Position numbers and translations under genes: made by a program. The notes beneath the pieces are model-generated. The model made no database searches and had not been told where the DNA came from. It saw nothing but the letters and a program-made list of their open reading frames with translations. A stretch of DNA of 64,000 bases from Coniferiporia sulphurascens (lineage: Eukaryota > Basidiomycota > Agaricomycetes > Hymenochaetales > Hymenochaetaceae), in the NCBI GenBank assembly GCA_002794785.1, contig NBBA01000006.1, positions 1,426,001 through 1,490,000 of the forward strand. Direction: 5' to 3'. Of the stretch, positions 48,441 through 60,230 are shown in pieces (the stretch's first letter is position 1; each line of letters starts with the position of its first letter).

Positions 48441-48927
48441 AAATATATGAAGAAGGCTCCTCCTGCTTCTGCTTGGGCGTCTCGTCACCAACTCTACAAA
48501 GCATCGGATAAGCTACCGTGCGTCAGCAATTGGTTACTGTGATTTACGCTCATAAAAGGAATTGATGTTATAACGACCATCAGGCCTCCTTTAAGCGTTC
48601 CTTCTGCTTGCCATCGACATTCTTTCCTATCCGCATTCGACTAGTCTGTATAGGGGCACGGTCGAATTCCACAACATTTACACTATCTTCAAGAGTGTTC
48701 AAAGCAGGTTTTTCGTAACTCATTTGTATGCAACCATCATAACTGTCAAAATTCTTAAGATTGAACAGGTTGGGCGGAAGAATCCCTATTCTGGTGTAGT
48801 ACTTGAGTCAGCCAGGGTTGGTATTCCTATTCAAATTCCTATTCAAATAAGACTAACTACTTACCAAGCATCCAGGCAATGCTGACGCATGCATCTGTAT
48901 TCCGGCTACTATTGGCTACCCGAGCCA

Positions 48928-48934
48928 GTATAAA
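48928..48934 (+). promoter_or_regulatory. TATA box of GST-3
   Basis: TATAAAA lies 59 bp before the GST-3 ATG, in the context CCAGTATAAAACC. Confidence 0.65.
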
Positions 48935-48986
48935 ACCTTGCCCGGGCAGAGCACGTCTTTCATCCTACAGGACACATTATCTCGTC

Positions 48987-49841
48987 ATGGTCCTCAAGGT
49001 ATATGGCAGGTCTCTTTCCCCGTTTACGCAGGTCGTTTCAGTTACACTGAACGAGCTGGGGGTGCCCTACGAAATTGTGCCTGTCGGCGGCGACGGTAAC
49101 CCGGGGTACACATCCGAAGAACACCTATCCAGACAGCCCTTCGGTCAGGTCCCTGTCCTCGTGCGTATATGCGCAGTTGACATACATATACGCTGATTGC
49201 TGTTTCGATGTCGCCGCACGCAGGAAGAGGAGGATGGTTTTCTACTGTACGAGAGTCGTGCGATCGCACGCTATATCACCGCAAAGTATGGCCCAGATAG
49301 TGGACTCATCCCCACGGGAGACCTTAAGAAGCTCGGCCTTTTCGAACAGGCGGCGTCTGTGGAACAGAGTAACTTCCACGCGCCGGCGATGAGCTACGTT
49401 GTGGAAAAGTTAGGAAAGCCGTAAGCCTTTCTATCACGAGAAGCTATTGCACTTATCACTCAATACCACAAACTCACTGTAGGATGCAAGGCGCACAATG
49501 TGATGAGAAGCGCGCGGCGGAGTATTTGGAAACATTTGAGAAAAACCTTAAAGTGTACGAAGTCATACTTAGCAAGCAGAGATACCTCGCAGGCGACGTA
49601 CGTACTTGGTAGCGGCTTCACTCTTGACACGGGCTCATTTACATGTGGATCGCAGGAGATCACACTTGTAGACCTCTTCCACCTGCCGATCTGTCGTGTT
49701 CTCATTGAGCACGCGGGTTTCACGGGCCTGAATGCGACGCCGAATGTCGCCCGCTGGTGGTCGGACGTTTCTGGGCGGCCGTCCTGGCAGTCCATTCTTG
49801 CAGATCCGACGACAACCCTAATAACGACGCCAAAGAATTAG
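48987..49841 (+). CDS. Phi-like glutathione S-transferase (GST-3)
   Basis: Intact GST of 223 residues in exons 48987-49160, 49224-49420, 49483-49597 and 49656-49841. I chose ATG 48987 because it aligns with the GST-2 start and lies after the TATA box; the frame is open further upstream but without homology. Ser11 (LSPF), RQPFGQVPVL, YESRAIARY and NVARWW are present. Exon 2 is almost identical to GST-2, while the first 15 residues and the C-terminal end differ more. It belongs to the second tandem unit. Confidence 0.92.
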
Positions 49842-51579
49842 TTCATGTAGATATATCAGGTTTAAAAAAATTGTACTGTGAGCATAGTGTCACGGCTATG
49901 ATCATACGCATTTGGAGCAAGTCTAGCACGAAAGCCAGTATGTTTGATACGTTGGGAGTAATACAATTAGAAATTGAAATTGATCCGTTACCGGACGCAT
50001 GCAGCATTCCATTGGCCAAGCAGAGTCTATTACAATGAGGATGCCGGCAGACTGACGCCCGCTGCCCCAGGAAGATCGCTTTCAAACTGTTTCAAAAACG
50101 CGGAAGCCGTAGGACTTGATCTTGGCTGATACATTTAAGTCGCGCGCGGAGTTGTGTGCTTGTAACCACTCAGTCGAGGGACTTTGACTTCTAGTACTGT
50201 ACTCTGTACCCCCGCTTCGCAGGGAGGCCCTAAGATTAGAGGCCTGATCCCGAGGATTTTCCACGACCCATTGACTTCTGAATAGCATACAAAACGTCCC
50301 TGGCACAGGCTGGAGAGAAAAGTAACATGGGTTCAGGCGCTATTAGCCGTCCAATTGCAAAACTTAAAACGATGTCAACTCACATTTTTACGAAATCAAG
50401 TGACACGCACCTGATGTTCCTTTAGTCGATTATGCGTCATAAGGAAGAAGACGATAGTTTAGCTTCGAGCTCCCTTCCGACATACGTTGTGCGGAAGCAG
50501 GGCCGGCCCAATCGGCCCAGGGCGTCCAGCAGCAGAAGTCGTACTTGCCCCCGTACCCAGATACTGGTAATTTCGTCCTAACTTTCTTTTCCGCATGCAA
50601 AGGCGTCAAGAAGGGCGGCTCAAGATCTCTTAAACTTGAATGGATGAGATACAAGCCCATGTAGTAGGGTAGCAAGCGACAGAGATACAGGCAGCGGCAA
50701 CTGCCGGTTAGTAATGACAAATAAGACTAAATACTAGATGACCACATCCCAGCGACGCTATTTCCTGCAGCCGCCTCTTGGCTTGCTTGGTACACAAAGC
50801 TACCAATATGTGAGCTTGGATGCCTCCGATATACTTTCTTTGATAGTTCTTGTTATAAAGATTCCAGAGCATGGCAAATATATGCACATAATATTTTCAC
50901 TCTAATAAAACAAAGCACCGGTGCTCTTAGCTGTCTGGCACTCATACACATATCCACAGCTTCGATCCATAGGCCGTCAGTTTTTCAAGAAGACTGCAAA
51001 AAATAATCTGGTCGTGTAGCAGTATAGAGCTGGAGCTCAACTAGCTTCCCAACTTTTGTGTGGCTGCTGAATATCTAACTCGTAGTATACAGTATGTACC
51101 CTCGAGATATTGCTGTTGATATCAGTCCTCCATTGCCGTGCTAGTCTCACCAGTGCCGATGTCGTACGTGGGGTGTACAAGAACAATAATTTAATAGAAA
51201 CTGCAATTCACGAAAAACAAGTTCTTTCCAACGCAAGAGAAAGGATCAATACATGCACTGTACAGCATGCTGCATTTCTTGTTACCGTAGTAGATAGAAT
51301 CCGCGAAATACATCAGTCAGTTTTCCGTTTTCCCAGGCTCTTAATGGGATATATGTAGTGCTAGAGTAGGCATGCAAGATTGATTCTGTCACTCTCACTA
51401 AACTCGGAGGTGTTCAAAGTATAAAAAATCAGGGATCAACTGTATGGACTGCAAAATAGTCAGTACGCACCTCTTCTCGCCCGCCCTATGCATTTTCAAC
51501 CGCCACATCGTCACTGGTCACAACAGCTGTGATTTCGACGGTTATGTTTGGATAGGGAGGCTTTGGAAAATAGCGTCAC
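49842..51579. other. GST-3 downstream region and intergenic DNA
   Basis: 50100-50650 matches the downstream part of unit A (46953-48180). The rest shows no recognisable gene. Confidence 0.5.
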
Positions 51580-52962
51580 TCAAAGACGGAAACTGCGGTA
51601 GTGATTACGCACATCCGGATTTGTGTGTGGCATAGACCACTGCGCGTAGAGATCTTCAGTCCTGTCAATGCTCGTGCTATTCGTAGAAGAGCTTCCGTAA
51701 AGGGTTTCACGAAGGTCCATGCGGGAGTTCAGCCTGCGTGCATATGCGCAGGTTTCATAAGAGCCAAGTAATGAAGAAGGGAAGGCAAGAAGACGGACGA
51801 AACCAGCATCGAATTAATATACACTGGAAAAACCATTATTAGCTGAATCATCATAGGATCACTTTACGAGAATAAGAGAACGTACATTCCGGAAGTATAA
51901 ACAGGAACATTATGAAAAGAAACGAATTAGGAAGCACAAGCTCACTGACTAGAGCTGCGACTACGCTTGCGCTAGTGACGAGACCCGTCCTAATGGAATA
52001 GAAAATCAACGTGTTGACCACTGAGCGTGTCCTTCTAAATTTTGGCCGGTTTGCGCGTAGTAGGAACACCAGCACCCCAGCGACGGCAATGTTCACAGTA
52101 ACATAAATGACATTCATCACGCGCTCAAGTAGGGCGATGTTAGTCCCTTGAAATTGCTCAAAGTTTGTAAAGTGGTAGGTCCTTGCAAAGTAGGCCATTG
52201 AGGTGGCGAACTGGACGAGGACGAGGGCGGAGATCGAACCGGTCAGGACGCAGTTTTGATTGCTTACTTTAACACAATACATTAGCATGCGCTGAATCTG
52301 AACACAAGAACGTGATACTCACGCTTCCATATACGAAGCACGAAGAGCGCTTGAGCAAGAACATCCACAATACCACATAGAAATGTCGTCATTGCGTATT
52401 CCCTGCAGAATAGTGAGTCACGCATAGAAAAAAAAAGGGGAATACCTGCAGTTTATAGCGATCGATCTGTGCTACATTTGCGAACCCTTCCACGAAGATG
52501 GAGTATGCCGAATGCACGATGACAATCTGGTGCACAGAACCGAGCACACATGTAAGAAGCACATAAAGCTTCATCCACCGGCTATCTGCCTTCCAGTATC
52601 TCTACGGGCGGGTTTTCATCCGTCAACCAGTACAAGAAATAGACGGGCGCACATTGCAGTAAAAATATAGCAAGACCGCATTAGCACCCCATAATCTAGT
52701 CTGACGATTAGTTGTCATAGTGAAATCTCGCAGACCGGAGTGCATGGGCCTTACGCCGTTATCAAGCTGAGGATTCTGTCTTTAGTACAGGGGAAAAGGG
52801 GAGGGGGGGGGGACACGTACAATGCACCGATGAGGAGGCAGCCATACTAAAAATCATGAGGCGAATCAGAATGCGCACGAGTTGAATAACGACAAAGCTC
52901 CTTGTGTAAAACCCATAACGCACTGTTTCGTCCAGGGATGGCGTGGATACACCGGAGCTCAT
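51580..52962 (-). CDS. DUF6534-type multi-span membrane protein
   Basis: A basidiomycete membrane protein family with about seven helices and unknown function. Start at 52962 (MSSGVSTPSLDET). Exons I can place: 52924-52962, 52821-52846, 52446-52601 (RYWKADSRWMKLYVLLTC), about 52323-52402 (TTFLCGIVDVLAQALFVLRIW), 51886-52266 (SNQNCVLTGSISALVLVQFA), 51799-51823 (LYINSMLVS) and 51580-51733 (LNSRMDLRETLYGSSSTNST). The small exon before RYWK is uncertain, and the junction into TTFLCG leaves a one-base phase conflict, so either I misplaced a splice site or a frameshift is present. The C-terminal half is clean. Confidence 0.75.
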
Positions 52963-54560
52963 GACAATAGCAAGGTTAACCGGGTCTGAGGGGCACGGAG
53001 GTGGAGCAGGTGAGAAAAGGCTCGGGTCTGGATATTAAGTGCCATCATCTGATATTTATTGATCGAGAAGTACACCTGCCAACAGGTATAGTTTGATGGT
53101 TTACTGTCAACCAGTTGGAAGCCATGATGCAGCTTGTAACGGTTAAAGGGAAAAAAAGTACCGTCAGGTGGAAGGATCTGTATTAAAAGCTACATCAATA
53201 CAGTAATTCCCTTGCCTCCCTGCGACAAGTCACGTCTGCACCTCGAAACCAAGTAATGCTTGGCAGGTCAAGTCGAAGTGAGGTGAGGTGAGTTACATGC
53301 CAATATCAGTAGCGATGTGATGAAAGCTTGATGGCATCACCTGCAGGAAGCGGAAACAGTAAAGGGTTGAGGGATACCGGCTCGCAAAGCGGGCCACGTT
53401 GACGGTTGTGCCAGTAGCCTAGTAATATGCTTATACCCCGGTCCCGAAGCCATGCCACCTCTACGAGATATTACGGGAGGCCCATGCAGGAAAGGCCAGA
53501 ATGGCACAAAATCGAAAGCACCTTTCAAACTTGCAAAATCAGCGTTTACGCGTTCAGTCCTTCCGGGATTGGGTGAAATTGTAGGTATCAGGTAGCAACC
53601 ACGACTTGATGCAAGTGCAGAAGTAGAAGCAACCCCAGCCACAGATACTTATTGAACGAAGAAGCTGGATCCCCCTTTTGCACAATGTGATCTGGCGACC
53701 CCCGGACAGACGATGGTAGTATGAAGCTGGTCCCGTGTATCCAGACTTGGCGAAGTTCACCGGAATCGCGTCGTTAACTCACAAATGCGATCCCAAATCC
53801 CCAATGTAGGGTCGTAGTCGTCTACGTATCCCAGGAACTTGCGCTACTTGAACAGCATCACTTCCAGAGACAAAAACGAAGTATAGCACTCCTGGGCAGT
53901 TCGGTCATCAGGCAAAAGAAAAGACGCTTGTACACCGGATGACCAACTCTGGACAGCGATCAGCCCCGTCGGTATAACTTGAAGGCGTCCCAAAAACTCT
54001 TTCAGTGATCGCAACATTGTTGCAGGTCCGTCAGCCAATCTTCGTTCACATCCAAGCGCCCAGCGGGGCCCGTAGACAAAGAGTTAGTCAGTGCGAACTG
54101 GCTACTTCCGCGGCCGGAGGCGAGCAGTTATTATTAGCATGAACGACGGTCTTTGGTGCGGTGAGTTCGCATTAGTGAGTAAGACCATTTGGTAAACTAA
54201 GGGACATGAACCAGTAGAGTCAGCTGGGATTTTTAAACAGTTTGCGACGTTGCCAGGCCGCCTACTTGAACAGTCTTTTGTGTGACACGTGTTCGGCCGA
54301 TTCCATCCCCCGGAAGTAAGCAACATGAGCATAGAGCGGAATGAATAAACGATATTGCGACGAAAGCGAGATTGCGACACGGAATCTGGTTATAGAGCGG
54401 CGGAAACTCAGGTTTCCTTAGTTAGCATTGGATGGGAAGCCAGCTTCCGAGTCGCACTTGACTCAGCGAGTGACCATCCAGTCTCCGAGTCGGAACGCCT
54501 TTCGAAACGATAGGTCGCGAAGGATCTGGAATTCTGAAGACCGTGTAACCAGGCGTCGAT
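52963..54560. other. Intergenic stretch, nothing recognised
   Basis: Between the divergent DUF6534 gene and GST-4. Minus-strand frames at 53337-53642 and 53844-54038 have no motif I can name; they may be gene remnants. Confidence 0.4.
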
Positions 54561-54566
54561 AATCGG

Positions 54567-54572
54567 TATAAA
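54567..54572 (+). promoter_or_regulatory. TATA box of GST-4
   Basis: TATAAA lies 83 bp before the GST-4 ATG, in the context CGGTATAAAGCC. Confidence 0.6.
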
Positions 54573-54649
54573 GCCTCGTCATGGCTGAGCAGACCTCCCC
54601 ACACACATCCGCCTCGCTCTTTATCCATTCTTCAACTTGATCCTTCAAC

Positions 54650-55498
54650 ATGGTCGTCAAAATCCACGGTAGCCCATTCTCGACATGCACCCAGGCTGTC
54701 GTTACCGCTTTCAAGGAGATCGGAGTCGCCTATGAGGTCGTGCCCATTAACCTCGGGACTGGCGAGCACAAGAAAGCGGAATATCTCGCGCAGAAACAGC
54801 CCTTCGGCCAGATCCCCGTCCTTGTATGCACTCTCCATCTCAAACATACGCATAATTGCACGGAATCTGACTATACTGGGCTCGCACAGGTTGAGGAAGA
54901 TGGCTTCCAGGTATACGAGAGCCGTGCGATCGCTCGCTATGCCATCGCCAAATATGCTCCAGGAAGCACGCTTGTCCCGACGAACGACTTGAAGAAGCTG
55001 GCGCTCTTCGAACAAGCTGCGTCCATCGAGAGCAACAATTTCTACCCGTATGCGGCTGGTCTTGCTGCTGAGAAAATCTTCAAGCCGTAAGCCTAAAGTC
55101 CAAACTTTTCTTGGTGTCTCCTGAACTCTAATTCTGCCCGGCCACAGGATGAAGGGCTTGAAGGGCAGCGACGAACGTGCGGAGGAGTATTCGAAGACTC
55201 TCGAAGAGAAGCTCAAGGTGTATGAGGTCATTCTCAGCAAACAGAAATACCTTGCCGGAGATGTGCATATATTTGATCACTACCAACTCAGGCTCATCTA
55301 ATATCATGCTTACAGGAATTTACTCTTGCGGACTTGCTACATCTCCCCTACGGCACGATTATCACCGAGCGCCTCGGCTTTGCGGGCCTCAGCGCGACGC
55401 CGAACGTTGCGCGCTGGTGGGCGGACATCAGCAACCGCTCCTCCTGGAAGTCCACCAAGGCCGATGCGGCGGCGGCGCTCGCGGCCTTGCAGAAGTAG
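54650..55498 (+). CDS. Phi-like glutathione S-transferase (GST-4)
   Basis: Intact GST of 222 residues in exons 54650-54823, 54890-55086, 55148-55262 and 55316-55498. Ser11 lies in PFSTCTQ, closer to the plant phi PAST-like context than the other three. It has KQPFGQIPVL, YESRAIARYAIAKY and NVARWWADI, and an alanine-rich C-terminal end. It is the most diverged of the four paralogues and outside the tandem unit, but keeps the same exon phases. It lies tail-to-tail with the proteasome gene. Confidence 0.92.
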
Positions 55499-56268
55499 GT
55501 GGGAGATAAACGGACCGCTTGTACTCGTATGGATTCCTTTTGTAGACTTATAAAATCAATTGAATAAGCTAGTGATGATAAAGCGTGTCCCGGGGGGTCG
55601 TGCACGAGTGGACCGGGATTGTATGAATATTTCCGGTATGCGGCGTTCGCTGAGAAGGACACGGAGTACTTTCAGTACCGACACTCCTATTCAGTCGCTG
55701 CTCGTTCCTGAGGATCACAGGCATGTTTTCTTCAAATGCCGGGGAATGAGAATCGTCCGGGGCGGTTGGAGTACCCGTCCGCAAGTTGCTGATATCACAT
55801 TCACGGGGATCATACATAATTAGTCGAGTTTACTTTACATGCTGCAAAGTGCAGACACTGGAAGAGACAACAACGATAACGGTAGCAGCAATTTTCTTGC
55901 AAGTTTTCTTAGTACTTTCCGTCCTCGTTAACTTGCACGAGGTTAAAAGCGAGTGTTATTGTATCGTAAGGTAGTAGAATTGTTGTCACAAGAGATATTG
56001 TTGAAGTCCCAGAAGCCGAAGCTGAAGCAGACTAGTTCCGCAAGGCCAGCATGCTTCCCCTGGTTGTTTGCAAATGTGGGCCCACGTTGTGTCCACCATT
56101 CGGATTCAATGTTTTCAATTCAGTTGATCCACTAAGCTCCAAACGTTCTGCAGATGGTGATGCGCTTCCTGACGGAGATGGGACGGAAGAGGTGTAGTGA
56201 AAGTAAACATTACATTGGACACATTGACACTATTGATATGAAGAAAAGGGCTCGTACAACTGCGACCC
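55499..56268. other. Convergent intergenic region
   Basis: Between the 3' ends of GST-4 and the proteasome gene. No gene recognised. Confidence 0.5.
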
Positions 56269-57393
56269 TCACTGAGTCTGCGGCCCGTAGCCTCGGATGC
56301 CATCCGCAAATGCCCACTCCGTATCTAGCGACTTGGATTCGGAAATGGTTGCGCCTGCTGCATTTATGGTGGCTATTTGGAACTAAGAGAAAAAAAGATA
56401 GATTGGGTAAGTTATTTGGTAAAATGCCGACAGAAAAAAATGACAACAAACCTTGTTCAGACTTCGTGCATCTCTGTAGAACAGAACTCTTAAACTCTGC
56501 TCCATGATCTTACGCGCCTCATCCTCCGTCAACTCGTCTTCCCTGCCCTCCACCGCACTCCGAAGAAGGGGCTGGGCGATGTACGCGCCGTAGCCAGTAG
56601 CAATGGTCGATGCGGTATATGTCACACCAAGAAGGTCAACGTATGCCAAGAATCTTTGGCAACATCAAGACCGGCATTAGCGACCCACTTAACCATAAGC
56701 GCGCACTAGTAATAAGCTCTCACCGTTGTCCATCCTTGAATCCACCAACCAAGATCGAGTTCCACAGTGGGTCGAACTTCGAGCGCCGTCTGTACATCAT
56801 CTGACTGAGGTACTCATGTATCTCCGCCGGGCCGAGCTTGTGCCCATCATCCTTCGTGCTCTCCTCCTCAATGAGCAAGCCATCGAGTAGATGTTGAATG
56901 TGTTGGAAGTCGGACATATCGCCACTCGCGGCAAGTACAGTATACGACCCGACAGCGTGCAGACGCTGGACGTCCTTGAAACGTGCAAGCGAGCCATACG
57001 AAGCTGCATGCGAAGTGATTAGGCCGCATACAGTTATATGTACCTGTGGAGACTACCAGCGCACCAAGATTGTCCGCCGCCATCATGATTCCGTCCCTGT
57101 ACTTGATAGCGAGAACGCTTGTACCCGTTACTACGGGTTGTCTGGAACGTTTGCAAAGCATACATCAACACACAAAGTAAGAATTCCAATCGAAGGAGAT
57201 ACGCACTGAGTCCGTTGTACGCCCTCCGCGAATGCATCCTTGGGTCCATTGTACGGCCGTTGGTGTATTGGGTAGGTGTTATACAAGTCCTGAGCCTCAC
57301 TGCGCTACGAGATTGAACGACTCAGACAATATACATATAAGCATCGACAGGGATACTTACAGGACGGCCCCAGTTCGTAGGAAAGTGATCCAT
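56269..57393 (-). CDS. PRE4: 20S proteasome subunit beta-7 (Pre4/PSMB4 type)
   Basis: A non-catalytic beta subunit of the 20S core particle, in nucleus and cytosol. Six exons give 262 residues: 57361-57393, 57207-57289, 57065-57141, 56724-57003, 56452-56653 and 56269-56382, total 789 nt in frame. A propeptide of about 37 residues precedes TQQPVVTGTSVLAIKY, where the family is processed before the threonine. Family landmarks follow: MAADNLASYGSLARF, HLLDGLLIEEE, FDPLWNSILVGGFKDG, YVDLLGVTYTASTIATGYGA and VLFYRDARSLNKFQIATIN. All introns are GT-AG. It is a conserved single-copy housekeeping gene and a useful anchor for synteny. Confidence 0.95.
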
Positions 57394-57739
57394 TGGTGCA
57401 AGTTGGGGTCAAAGAATGAGAGCGTTGAGTTGCACGGGCACGCGCGAGACACGGACGCGCAAGCATCGAGACGCGTCACTGCAGTGTGGGAACGAGTTTC
57501 CTATTTTTCACACACGATAATAAACTCTAAAAATAATTATATTTACAGACTTATACACGTTAACTATAGATAAGCAACTGAAGACCACATACAAAAACAC
57601 TACATAATAACCAATGAGAGTATTTGCTTGACTCGACAAGAATAGAACGATCGTGATGATATAAAGGGGAAAAGATATTGCTACCCCAGTTTAACCAAGA
57701 AACGAGTGACCAAGAAACGAGAGAGGATGATGGAAGAAT

Positions 57740-60230
57740 CTAGTTTGATGCCTTCCCGAAGCGTACCCAGAGACCACCCTGTTTAGTGTCGAATAAGTTA
57801 ATGTAACTCTAGTATTCCTGATTGATATTAGATATTCTTACCTTGACATAGAGCGTCAGTGCCGCAGACGGCCAGCAGCGCTCGATCGCCTGCCGACCTT
57901 GCTTCGTCTTCCAATTTGTTGGCGGCAAAGATCCTTCAGGCTGGAACTCCGGCGCCAGCGTGAATGTGTCGAACTGTTGTAAAAGGCGAACAAGGAAGAA
58001 TGATGCCTCGTTATATGCCAAGTTCTGTCCAAGGCACTGGATGTGATGCTGTATTTAATTGGGCATTCAAACACAGGTGATACCGGATACTCACTATACG
58101 CGGCCCTGCACTGAAAGGTGTGAACATCATGGGATTCGCCGCCAATTTCGCGGTGCGCGCTGGGTTTAAGAAGCGCTCGGGGTCGAAAATGTCTGCGTCC
58201 GGACCCCAGAGATCCGGATTGCGCTGCATCAACATGGGCATGTACATAATCGGCGTCGCGCCGGGCATGTACAGGGGCTCGGTGGGAGTAGGAATAAACG
58301 GAATGTGTGGATGAGGAGAAGATGCCGTGGTATATGCTGGGAGACGTGATGGTGGGAGAACGACGGGTGCTGGGCGCGACTCGCGGACGTTGAGTGGCAC
58401 AGGAGGGAATAGACGGAGTGTCTCGTTCAGAACAGCACGCACTTTTCATTAATAGATTTCAGCCTCCGATTGATGGAAAGAATGAGTTCGGACGCACTGT
58501 ATTTGAGACTACGTAGGCTCTCATACGTCGGTACTTGATCAAATCCGTGTGTTTGAAGGACTTCCTCGCGCATGCGCTTGCCAACTTCGGGATACATTGC
58601 CATGAAATACGTGACGAAGGTCAGCAGGCACGCAGTCTGAACAGCACCAAAGTATCAGCACGTGCGATACATGGTGAACAAACGGCTATAGACTGACGGT
58701 ATCACGCGATGCGAGCAGGATGCTGAGCAATTCATCGCGAATAAGGCCGACGTCTGATATTTACACCACCCCATCAGCCAGGAGTCCGGAGTAAAGATAT
58801 ACACCGTACCTTCAGTGCTCTGCGCCAGATGCTCCAAGAACGTTCTTTCGGATATAGGCGCTTCAACACCGGACCTCTTTGCTCTAGCCTTTTCATCGAT
58901 AGCCCGCTGCACAAGAGGATCAAGCCACTTCTTCGTTATCTGACCGGCCTCTTTGATTTTATTCTTCTTTAGCTCAGCGACGGGCCAGAAATACCCGAGA
59001 CGTGCGCGTTGCGTGATAATGCATTGTGCCAATTCAAATGCCTGTGCGAAACTCCCGAATTCGTCGTTTGTCGCACTTCCCTTCGGACCCATCTTCGCCT
59101 TCCCAGGCTCCGGAAGGGACAACGAGAGTGTATCGAGATTACTTCCAAAAAGAAATTCAGAGGCACTATCCAGAGTGAAGCGAGCGTAGAGATCCTGTGC
59201 ATCGCAGGGCTTCCCAGACGCTGTGATGCGCGACAGTAGGTTAAGCGTCAACGTGCTGTGTTTGTCGAAGAGCTGGAAGTCCGAAATGCGCTCGCGCGCG
59301 AAGAAAGGACGAGCGGTAACGCGGTGCTGGAGAAGTATAAGAATTGCTGTCGAAATCTTACTGTTTTGTCTTTGGGACTTACCATCTTCCATTTCTATTA
59401 CAAATCGCAGGTCAAAAACAGACCAGTCGAATAAAGAAACTTGACGAACCTCATCATCTCTGTTGAAGATTCCGTCTCCTAGAAACTCCTCCCTGTAAGA
59501 TGGATCAATGATAAGAAGACCCCAGGGATGCGAAAGAAACAGAAATTGAGCGGATGAGACAAGAACGCCAAGGAAGATCGCGATGGCAACCGAATGGAAA
59601 TCCCGCCGGAATTATAATATCACTGAAACTTACATCCGTTCTTTCTGTCTGCGCCCTCTCCAGAAATTGTTGAAGCCAGTTGCATGAACGAATTTCATGT
59701 GCTCTTCATCCATAGTGATAATCTTAGAGGATCGAATTTAGACTAACGTAATGCCCTTTGTGAGGTCAATACCCGAACGCACGCACCTGATCAACCCAAA
59801 GGATCCTAGTGTTTAGTGTTGTGCACTGGTATTCCTGGAAAAGTTCGAGATAGACGTCCATCAAATAGGCGGTCTTGAATGCCTTCATCATCCGTAACAA
59901 AATGTCGATATTCCCGGGCCATTTGCCTTTGATCCTAAGGACTGGCTTCGCCCCTAACCGCCTGGCCTCTGCAGCTTGTTTAATGTCGTAAATCATATTG
60001 CGAATAAATCCCCAGCAAAGGATGGAAGCAATGTGCGCGGGAACAGCAAAAAGGCCAAGATGTACATCGGTATAGCGGCAGAACTGAAAGAGCGCTGCAG
60101 TGGGTAGGACAAAAATGCGGATGACATCGAGGAATAGACGCGTTCGATAGAGCTTAGGATTGAGCCACATCTTCGGAGACTGTCCAGGAGAGGGGCCTGA
60201 GGGGATGGAGAGAGGTGGATTGTTGTCCAT
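57740..60230 (-). CDS. Cytochrome P450, CYP63-like
   Basis: Microsomal monooxygenase; CYP63 members in white-rot fungi act on alkanes and aromatic xenobiotics. Ten exons: 59787-60230, 59634-59722, 59450-59492, 59383-59394, 58810-59326, 58698-58753, 58498-58636, 58095-58441, 57842-58036, 57740-57778, summing to 1,881 nt (626 residues). A hydrophobic N-terminal anchor lies around residues 30-75. Landmarks: RPFFARERISDF, I-helix ASRDTT (383-388), ExxR as ETLR (440-443), PERF (521-524) and heme loop FSAGPRICLG with Cys550. An insert rich in proline between ExxR and PERF fits CYP63 length. Exon 4 is only 12 nt. Donor of exon 6 is GTCAGT, a weak site. The frame is intact. It is transcribed toward the proteasome gene. 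Confidence 0.9.

Noticed and set aside
53337..54038. Possible hydrolase remnant on the minus strand (FAKSGYTGPASYY)
   Set aside because: One short suggestive motif only; no catalytic motifs or consistent frame.
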